Source: Oscillospiraceae bacterium
Lineage (GTDB): Bacteria > Bacillota_A > Clostridia > Oscillospirales > Ruminococcaceae
Direction: 5' to 3'
NCBI GenBank assembly: GCA_017414145.1
Contig: JAFPQL010000196.1
Span: 1 to 5,246 of the forward strand
DNA: 5,246 nucleotides
Position numbers and translations under genes: made by a program. This document shows, one piece after another, positions 1 to 3,559 of this stretch (position 1 is its first letter; every line of letters begins with the position of its first letter). Under the pieces are notes generated by a model, which did not search any database, was not told the DNA's origin, and saw only the letters and a list, made by a program, of their open reading frames with translations.

Positions 1-8
1 CAGATGAT

Positions 9-115
9 CAGATGATCACATTAGGAAAATTGATCACCTGACGCAGAATAACTCCTCATTCTATTTCGGGGGCGAAGTCCGGCTGTGCCATGATTCCGCC
101 CGCGGCGGGCTTTAG
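9..115 (+). repeat. 107-bp direct repeat, copy 1
   Basis: This copy matches 141-247 with no gap at a constant offset of 132 bp and six substitutions (positions 63, 77, 84, 90, 93 and 96), about 94% identity counted by eye. It starts CAGATGATCACATTAGG and ends at the GGGCTTTAG linker. The internal inverted repeat that is perfect in copy 2 is weakened here, because the right arm reads TTCCGCCC rather than TTTCGCCC. After the linker it runs into module R (126-140). Confidence 0.9.
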
Positions 116-140
116 ATCAATGCCAGCGCGGGCTCCGCGC

Positions 141-247
141 CAGATGATCACATTAGGAAAATTGATCACCTGACGCAGAATAACTCCTCATTCTTTTTCG
201 GGGGCGAAATCCGGCAGTGCCTTGTTTTCGCCCGCGGCGGGCTTTAG
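141..247 (+). repeat. 107-bp direct repeat, copy 2
   Basis: This is the second copy of the unit at 9-115. It contains a perfect 8-bp inverted repeat, GGGCGAAA (202-209) with TTTCGCCC (226-233). The 16-base loop can itself form a small GGC-AGT-GCC hairpin. The P palindrome (231-241) follows, and the copy ends in the GGGCTTTAG linker. After the linker it continues into three Q units, not the R module that follows copy 1. Confidence 0.9.
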
Positions 248-339
248 GAGTTGGATGCCGGCACTGCCGGCCGGGCTTTAGGCGTTGGATGCCGGCACTG
301 CCGGCCGGGCTTTAGGAGTTGGATGCCGGCACTGCCGGC
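238..339 (+). repeat. Three tandem 34-bp repeats, each with a 15-bp palindrome
   Basis: Units lie at 238-271, 272-305 and 306-339. Each is CGGGCTTTAG, then G(A/C)GTTGGAT, then CCGGCACTGCCGGC. Only one base differs between units, in the middle one (GCGTT rather than GAGTT at about 282-286). Each unit ends in GCCGGCA-C-TGCCGGC, a perfect inverted repeat around a single central base. The near-identity implies recent tandem amplification or slippage. There are no spacers, so this is not a CRISPR array. The last unit ends 28 bp before the -35 box of the ylxM promoter. Confidence 0.95.
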
Positions 340-367
340 CCGAATTCAAAAAAATCCCCTCTCCCCC

Positions 368-396
368 TTGACAAACCGTCCGGAATCTGCTATAAT
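368..396 (+). promoter_or_regulatory. Consensus sigma-A promoter of the ylxM-ffh cluster
   Basis: A perfect -35 box TTGACA (368-373) and a perfect -10 box TATAAT (391-396) are separated by exactly 17 bp. A TG at 388-389 makes an extended -10. Transcription should start near 402-405, giving a leader of roughly 47-50 bases before ylxM. No operator-like inverted repeat overlaps the boxes, which fits strong constitutive expression of a housekeeping operon. Confidence 0.92.
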
Positions 397-451
397 AGAC
401 AGGCTGGTGTAAAGGTCGAAAGCATGACAGCAGGAAGGCAGGGCTTCAAAA

Positions 452-790
452 ATGGCGAAAAATCTCGGCTTTGTACTGCTGCTGGACTGCTACGGCAGCC
501 TGCTCACCGAAAAGCAGCGGCAGCTCCTCGAAGGCTATTACGACGAGGATCTCTCGCTCGCGGAGCTCGCAGAGCCGCTCGGCATTTCCAGACAGGCCGT
601 GCATGACAGCATCCGCCGCGGGGAACGCCAGCTTGAACATTTTGAAGAACAGCTTGGGCTTGCGGCAAGGCTCATCGCCTGCCGGCAGCTCTTTGAGGAA
701 ATTGAAGCGAAATGTGCCGCACTGCCGCAGACGGCCGCGGACGAAATCGCAGAAACAGCCAGACGCGGCGTCCGTGCCGCGATGTCCTAA
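452..790 (+). CDS. ylxM: YlxM-family SRP-associated DNA-binding-like protein
   Basis: The product is a 112-residue protein of the YlxM/p13 (UPF0122) family, a small helix-turn-helix protein encoded next to ffh in many Firmicutes and thought to support or regulate the signal recognition particle. The start of the protein matches the family closely: LLLDCYGSLLTEKQRQLLEG (9-28) is followed by an acidic YYDEDLSL stretch. A helix-turn-helix then covers about 36-56 and includes LGISRQAVHDSIRRGE (43-58). It resembles sigma-70 region 4, which recognises the -35 box. The tail (about 60-112) is charged, helical and less conserved. The ATG at 452 fits the family N-terminus. The purine stretch AGGAAGG (432-438) is 13 bases away, so the ribosome binding site is somewhat distant. 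The ATG at 424 is out of frame. The gene ends 27 bp before ffh, which implies co-transcription. Cytoplasmic. DNA binding has not been shown for this protein. Confidence 0.9.
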   Translation: MAKNLGFVLLLDCYGSLLTEKQRQLLEGYYDEDLSLAELAEPLGISRQAVHDSIRRGERQLEHFEEQLGLAARLIACRQLFEEIEAKCAALPQTAADEIAETARRGVRAAMS

Positions 791-817
791 ACTCAGAAAC
801 AGGAAGGGAGACAGCGT

Positions 818-2194
818 ATGGCATTTGAAGGATTGCAGGATAAGCTCGGTCAGGTATTCAAAAAGCTCAGAGCACGCGGAAAACTGACAGAAGCGGATGT
901 AAAGGAAGCCATGCGCGAGGTGCGCCTCGCTCTGCTCGAAGCGGATGTCAGCTATAAGGTCGTCAAGGACTTTGTCCGGCGCGTCTCCGACCGCGCAGTC
1001 GGTTCTGAGGTGCTGCAAAGCCTCACGCCCGCGCAGCAGGTCGTCAAGATCGTCAATGAGGAGCTGATCGCACTCATGGGCAACGGCGACGCCCACCTCA
1101 ATTTCGCCGCGAAGCCCCCGACCGTCATCATGCTCTGCGGCCTGCAGGGCTCCGGTAAGACCACCCACGCCGCAAAGCTCGCAAAGCTGCTCAAAAAAGA
1201 GGGGCATCACCCGCTGCTCGTCGCCTGCGATATCTACCGTCCGGCCGCAATCGACCAGCTCATCGTCGTCGGCGGCAGAGCCGATGTCAAGGTCTTTGAG
1301 CTCGGTCAGACCGATCCGGTCGAGATCGCCGCAAAGGGCGTCCGCTACGCAAAGGACAATAACCACGATGTCGTCATTCTCGATACGGCAGGCCGACTGC
1401 ACATCGACGAGCGGCTCATGGACGAGCTGAAGAATATCAAGGCGGAAACGCATCCGGACGAGATCATGCTCGTCGTCGATGCAATGACCGGTCAGGACGC
1501 CGTCAATGTCGCACAGGCATTTGACGAGGCGCTGGGCATCACCAGCGTGCTGATGTCCAAGCTCGATTCCGATACCAGAGGCGGCGCGGCACTCTCCGTG
1601 CTGTCCGTCACCGGCAAGCCGATCAAGTTCGTCGGCATGGGCGAAAAGCTCGATGAATTTGAGCAGTTCCACCCCGACCGCATGGCATCGCGCATTCTCG
1701 GCATGGGCGATGTGCTCTCGCTGATTGAAAAGGCGGAGGATGTCTACTCCAAGCAGGAGGCGGAGCGTCTCGCGCAGAAGCTGCAGGAGAGCAAATTTGA
1801 CATGGACGATCTGCTCGCGCAGCTCAGACAGATCAAAAAGCTCGGCGACCTGAGAAAAATCGTCTCGATGCTGCCGGGTGTCAGCGGAAAGCTCGATCAG
1901 CTCGACCTCGATGACAGCGCCTTCGGCAAGGTTGAGGCGATGATTACCTCGATGACCAAAGCCGAGCGCGCAAAGCCCTCGATCATCAATCCCTCGCGCA
2001 AGAAGCGCATTGCAATGGGCTCCGGCACGCAGGTGCAGGATGTCAACCGGCTGCTGAAGCAGTTTGACCAGATGCAGCAGATGATGAAAAAGCTCGGCAA
2101 GGGCGGCAAGGGACTGTTCGGCCGCCGGAAGATGCCGAAGCTCGACCCCGCGATGCTCGAAAGCATGGGCGGTATGGGCGGCTTTAAGAAGTAA
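818..2194 (+). CDS. ffh: Signal recognition particle protein Ffh (SRP54 GTPase)
   Basis: This is the protein subunit of the SRP. It binds signal sequences of nascent membrane and secreted proteins and the 4.5S/scRNA, and docks on FtsY in a GTP-dependent way. At 458 residues it is full length. The N domain (about 1-90) has the ALLEADVSYKVVKDF helix. The G domain (about 100-300) has the P-loop GLQGSGKTT (108-116), DIYRPAA (138-144), DTAGR (189-193) and GMGEKLDEFEQF (273-284). The M domain (about 310-458) carries the RNA-binding signature SRKKRIAMGSG (393-403) and a Met/Gln-rich helix QFDQMQQMMKKL (415-426), ending in a Gly/Met/Lys tail. Guanine specificity is set by SKLD (247-250), where TKLD is usual, and the next residue is Ser, not the usual Gly. 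AGGAAGGGAG (801-810) lies 7 bases before the ATG. The small membrane protein follows after 24 bp. The scRNA gene is not in the window. Confidence 0.98.
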   Translation: MAFEGLQDKLGQVFKKLRARGKLTEADVKEAMREVRLALLEADVSYKVVKDFVRRVSDRAVGSEVLQSLTPAQQVVKIVNEELIALMGNGDAHLNFAAKPPTVIMLCGLQGSGKTTHAAKLAKLLKKEGHHPLLVACDIYRPAAIDQLIVVGGRADVKVFELGQTDPVEIAAKGVRYAKDNNHDVVILDTAGRLHIDERLMDELKNIKAETHPDEIMLVVDAMTGQDAVNVAQAFDEALGITSVLMSKLDSDTRGGAALSVLSVTGKPIKFVGMGEKLDEFEQFHPDRMASRILGMGDVLSLIEKAEDVYSKQEAERLAQKLQESKFDMDDLLAQLRQIKKLGDLRKIVSMLPGVSGKLDQLDLDDSAFGKVEAMITSMTKAERAKPSIINPSRKKRIAMGSGTQVQDVNRLLKQFDQMQQMMKKLGKGGKGLFGRRKMPKLDPAMLESMGGMGGFKK

Positions 2195-2218
2195 GGCAGA
2201 CTGTGAGGGAACAGAGAC

Positions 2219-2461
2219 ATGGACAGCTTCAGAAGAATCCTGCATCTCATCATTCCGGTTCTGTTCACCCTGACGGGTCTGTTCGTGATCCTGACGGCGG
2301 CGGTCGGCAGCCCGAAAAGCTACGAGGACAATCCGAGGATGCAGCCGAATCTTGACCGCTTCGGCAAGACGAAATTGCGGATCATGCACGCCGTCCTCGG
2401 TGTGCTGCTGCTCGGATACGGGCTCTGGCTCCTGCACGGGTGGCTGTTCGTTCCGCAGTGA
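2219..2461 (+). CDS. Small two-helix membrane protein, function unknown
   Basis: I do not recognise this 80-residue protein. Its N-terminus is short and basic (MDSFRR). A hydrophobic helix follows at about 8-29, then a charged, proline-containing linker (31-54, with [18 protein letters not shown]), then a second hydrophobic helix at about 55-77 rich in Leu, Gly and Trp. It should be an integral membrane hairpin. No cysteine or catalytic signature is visible. GAGGGA (2205-2210) sits 8 bases before the ATG, a good ribosome binding site. The gene starts 24 bp after ffh on the same strand, so it is very likely in the ffh transcript. Placement between ffh and rpsP is unusual, because rpsP normally follows ffh directly. 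A link to SRP-dependent insertion is conceivable but is inference from position only. Confidence 0.8.
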   Translation: MDSFRRILHLIIPVLFTLTGLFVILTAAVGSPKSYEDNPRMQPNLDRFGKTKLRIMHAVLGVLLLGYGLWLLHGWLFVPQ

Positions 2462-2634
2462 GCCGGCAGCCGGTTTGCTTCGCCTTTCTTTCGTTTTCAG
2501 TGCGGCACGGTCCGCAGCTCTTTCAATCGGGGCGGCAGGAACGGTTCTGCCGGAGAGAAGAGAACAACAGGCATTCACCGCAGTCAAATGCTGCGTGGAA
2601 TAGATTAACATTACATCATGGAGGTGAATTTGAA
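2462..2634 (+). promoter_or_regulatory. rpsP leader region with two small hairpins
   Basis: This is the only sizeable gap inside the cluster. CGGCAG (2533-2538) pairs with CTGCCG (2547-2552), and CGCAG (2579-2583) pairs with CTGCG (2591-2595). Neither is followed by a T-run, so they are not terminators. At 2463-2476 a weak 6-bp hairpin (AGCCGG-CAG-CCGGTT) is followed by a poor T stretch and could cause partial termination or RNA processing. No convincing -35/-10 pair is visible; the best -10-like word is TAGATT (2601-2606), without a matching -35. The region may allow rpsP to be expressed differently from ffh, but that is inference. Confidence 0.35.
2620..2626 (+). promoter_or_regulatory. Shine-Dalgarno site that fixes the rpsP start
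   Basis: GGAGGTG lies 8 bases upstream of the ATG at 2635. The reading frame stays open upstream to about 2440, but this strong site and the family N-terminus ([11 protein letters not shown]) show that translation begins at 2635. The 65 upstream codons are not part of the protein. Confidence 0.93.
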
Positions 2635-2877
2635 ATGGCAGTTAAAATCCGTCTGAGAAGAATGGGCGCCAAGAAGGCACCGTTCTACCGCATCGTCGTT
2701 GCTGACGGCAGATATCCGAGAGACGGCCGCTTCATCGAGGAGATCGGCATTTACGATCCGACCCGTGAGCCGTCCGTCATCAAGGTCGATGCCGAGAAGG
2801 CAAAGGCATGGCTTGCAAACGGTGCGCAGCCGACTGACACCGTGCGCGTGATCCTGAAGAAGGAGGGTGTCCTGTAA
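2635..2877 (+). CDS. rpsP: 30S ribosomal protein bS16
   Basis: This is ribosomal protein bS16, a small 30S subunit protein that binds 16S rRNA early in assembly. The 80-residue length is normal for Firmicutes. The family signature is plain: [20 protein letters not shown] (1-20), [20 protein letters not shown] (21-40), DP (41-42), and a C-terminal part with [12 protein letters not shown] (57-70) and the conserved ILKKEGV end. The ATG is set by the GGAGGTG site. It is followed after 45 bp by khpA, the usual Firmicutes neighbour. The gene shows no sign of damage. Confidence 0.98.
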   Translation: MAVKIRLRRMGAKKAPFYRIVVADGRYPRDGRFIEEIGIYDPTREPSVIKVDAEKAKAWLANGAQPTDTVRVILKKEGVL

Positions 2878-2922
2878 GACACCGCCTTCTTCCTGCAACT
2901 CACTATCTTTTGGGAGATCATC

Positions 2923-3156
2923 ATGAAAGAACTGTTATTTGCAATCGTAGAGGGCCTTGTGGCGGATCCTTCCGCCATTCAGATCACTGAGGACGAGGCA
3001 GATGAGGAGGGCGTTGTCGTCCTGCATCTTTCCGTCGCAGCGGAGGACATGGGCAGAGTCATCGGCAAGCAGGGCAGAATCGCAAAGTCGATCCGCACAC
3101 TGATGCGTGCCGCGGCTGCCCGCGAAAACCGCAAGGTTTCCGTGGAAATCGACTGA
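2923..3156 (+). CDS. khpA: KH-domain RNA-binding protein KhpA (YlqC)
   Basis: This is a 77-residue single KH-domain protein of the KhpA/YlqC family. In related bacteria these proteins bind RNA together with KhpB (Jag/EloR) and influence cell elongation and RNA stability. The N-terminus MKELLFAIVEGLVADPSAIQ (1-20) is typical. An acidic insert (TEDEADEEG, about 22-30) precedes a beta strand. The RNA-gripping GxxG loop is intact as GKQG (48-51) within RVIGKQGRIAKSIRTLMRAA (45-64). GGGAG (2912-2916) lies 6 bases before the ATG. The gene is co-directional with rpsP and probably co-transcribed. No rimM, trmD or rplS follows within the window; a terminator lies 80 bp downstream. Confidence 0.95.
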   Translation: MKELLFAIVEGLVADPSAIQITEDEADEEGVVVLHLSVAAEDMGRVIGKQGRIAKSIRTLMRAAAARENRKVSVEID

Positions 3157-3235
3157 CCTCTCGATCATTCGGAGGACTGTGCAGTGCATCTGTACGGTGC
3201 TTCGGGCTGGCTGAAAAAATTGACAGCAAAAACGC

Positions 3236-3272
3236 AAAGGGGCGCTCTCTCACAGACGGGGCGCTCTTTTTT
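3236..3272 (+). terminator. Probable rho-independent terminator after khpA
   Basis: The left arm AAAGGGGCGCTCT (3236-3248) pairs with the right arm GGGGCGCTCTTTT (3258-3270), giving 13 consecutive pairs of which four are G-U wobbles. The loop is nine bases (3249-3257) and the T-run is TTTTTT (3267-3272). Both arms contain the direct repeat GGGGCGCTCT, so the stem depends on the self-complementary GCGC core and the wobbles. On the opposite strand those wobbles become A-C mismatches, so the signal is oriented for plus-strand transcripts. It marks the end of the ylxM-khpA unit. Confidence 0.75.
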
Positions 3273-3286
3273 GTTGACTGACAGGG

Positions 3287-3364
3287 CGGGCAGTGCCGGC
3301 ATCCATTGACCTAAAGCCCGCCGGCGCGGAGCCCGCGCTGGCAATTCCTAAAGCCCGCCGCGGG
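3287..3364 (-). repeat. Right palindromic repeat array, inverted relative to the left one
   Basis: Read on the minus strand, this element is module P plus the linker (plus-strand CTAAAGCCCGCCGCGGG at 3348-3364), then a 6-base spacer, then module R. R matches 123-141 exactly over 19 bp (plus-strand 3323-3341). A second linker follows (CTAAAGCCC at 3311-3319), then part of module Q (GCAGTGCCGGCATCC, 3290-3304). The order P-R-Q combines the two module orders of the left array. It begins 14 bp after the T-run of the terminator. The exact matches show common origin with positions 1-339; the mechanism of spread is unknown. Confidence 0.88.
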
Positions 3365-3427
3365 AGGAAACTAGGCGCAGCCGCAGCGAAATTCACAGTT
3401 GAAGTAACGATACAGCACAATCACCCC

Positions 3428-3442
3428 GCGGGGGCTCCCCGC
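3428..3442 (+). repeat. GC hairpin related to module R
   Basis: GCGGGG-GCT-CCCCGC is a perfect 6-bp stem with a GCT loop. It has the same architecture and loop as module R at 126-140 (GCGCGG-GCT-CCGCGC). The two differ only at stem positions 4 and 12, which pair with each other, so C-G has become G-C. It is not followed by a T-run and is unlikely to be a terminator. It is read in plus orientation, unlike the neighbouring array. Confidence 0.6.
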
Positions 3443-3481
3443 AAAAGCATCCCCGATCCCCCAAAATACACCCGCATGACA

Positions 3482-3502
3482 CGGAAACATTGCTTTTTTC
3501 CG
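3482..3502 (+). promoter_or_regulatory. Candidate operator over the -35 box of the galactosidase promoter
   Basis: The inverted repeat CGGAAA (3482-3487) and TTTCCG (3497-3502), spaced by nine bases, is centred on the -35 box at 3490-3495. A repressor bound here would block the promoter, as expected for an inducible sugar gene. It does not match the usual CcpA cre pattern or a LacI-type operator with a central CG. Six-base arms can occur by chance, so this is tentative. Confidence 0.3.
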
Positions 3503-3518
3503 CACGATGTGATATAAT
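3490..3518 (+). promoter_or_regulatory. Sigma-A promoter of the GH36 galactosidase gene
   Basis: The -35 box is TTGCTT (3490-3495, four of six consensus bases). The -10 box is a perfect TATAAT (3513-3518), with a 17-bp spacer and a TG at 3510-3511 that forms an extended -10. The start of transcription should be near 3525, leaving a 5' leader of about 35 bases, too short for a riboswitch. The weaker -35 suits a regulated promoter. Confidence 0.8.
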
Positions 3519-3542
3519 GCAGAGAGAACCCCATGCACCGCG

Positions 3543-3550
3543 AAAGGAGG
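3543..3550 (+). promoter_or_regulatory. Shine-Dalgarno site selecting the GTG start of the galactosidase
   Basis: AAAGGAGG lies 9 bases before the GTG at 3560. An in-frame ATG at 3533 lies upstream of this site, only about 8 bases from the expected transcript start, and has no ribosome binding site of its own. An in-frame ATG at 3611 would remove family-like residues. GTG is therefore the best start. Confidence 0.85.
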
Positions 3551-3559
3551 CCGCCCCCC

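Larger units (their letters stand above)
1..339. repeat. Intergenic array of palindromic repeat modules (left array)
   Basis: This 339-bp stretch holds no credible gene and is almost entirely repetitive. Three GC-rich palindromes can be seen. Module P is CCCGCGGCGGG (99-109 and 231-241). Module R is GCGCGG-GCT-CCGCGC (126-140). Module Q is GCCGGCACTGCCGGC (three copies, ending at 271, 305 and 339). A linker GGGCTTTAG follows P or Q at 107-115, 239-247, 273-281 and 307-315. The order is P-R in the first half and P-Q-Q-Q in the second. An AT-richer unit with TGATCA sites and a possible hairpin precedes each P. The same modules recur in inverted orientation at 3287-3364. The layout resembles REP/BIME or MITE-like intergenic repeats, but I do not recognise the family. 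The first bases (CAGATGAT, repeated at 9-16) suggest that the array continues upstream of the window. Confidence 0.85.
3157..3559. other. 403-bp intergenic region between khpA and the galactosidase gene
   Basis: No well-supported gene lies here. In order, it holds a 79-bp stretch containing a possible short GTG frame (3184-3309), the cluster terminator (3236-3272), the inverted repeat array (3287-3364), an unassigned stretch (3365-3427), a GC hairpin (3428-3442), and the galactosidase promoter and ribosome binding site (3482-3550). The open frame on the plus strand at 3293-3517 is translated repeat DNA and lacks a usable ribosome binding site. Confidence 0.75.

Noticed and set aside
1..170. 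Cluster of six GATC sites as a possible origin or SeqA-like region
   Set aside because: The sites come mainly from the duplicated unit, and no DnaA boxes or replication genes are nearby.
238..339. Possible integron attC sites, because each 34-bp unit contains GTTGGAT, which fits GTTRRRY
   Set aside because: No matching RYYYAAC partner is present, the period is too short for attC, and no integrase is visible.
238..339. Possible CRISPR array
   Set aside because: The three units are directly adjacent with no unique spacers.
319..606. 95-codon plus-strand frame starting in the 34-bp repeats
   Set aside because: It runs across the promoter and overlaps ylxM in another frame, with no ribosome binding site.
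446..2611. 721-codon open frame on the minus strand opposite ylxM, ffh and the membrane protein
   Set aside because: It spans three well-supported genes and their gaps, its translation is a low-complexity Leu/His/Arg-rich string with no family match, and such antisense frames are expected from the GC-rich codon use of ffh.
3220..3248. TTGACA at 3220-3225 as a promoter -35
   Set aside because: The position 17 bp downstream reads CGCTCT, not a -10, and lies inside the terminator stem.
1..3364. Inverted flanking repeats as the ends of a composite transposon
   Set aside because: The enclosed genes are core translation and SRP genes, no transposase is present, and the shared stretches are short and rearranged.
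3293..3517. 74-codon plus-strand frame in the khpA-galactosidase gap
   Set aside because: It is translated repeat DNA, has no properly spaced ribosome binding site, and overlaps the galactosidase promoter.
3533..3559. Upstream in-frame ATG as the galactosidase start
   Set aside because: It is only about 8 bases from the expected transcript start and would bury the strong AAAGGAGG site inside the coding region.
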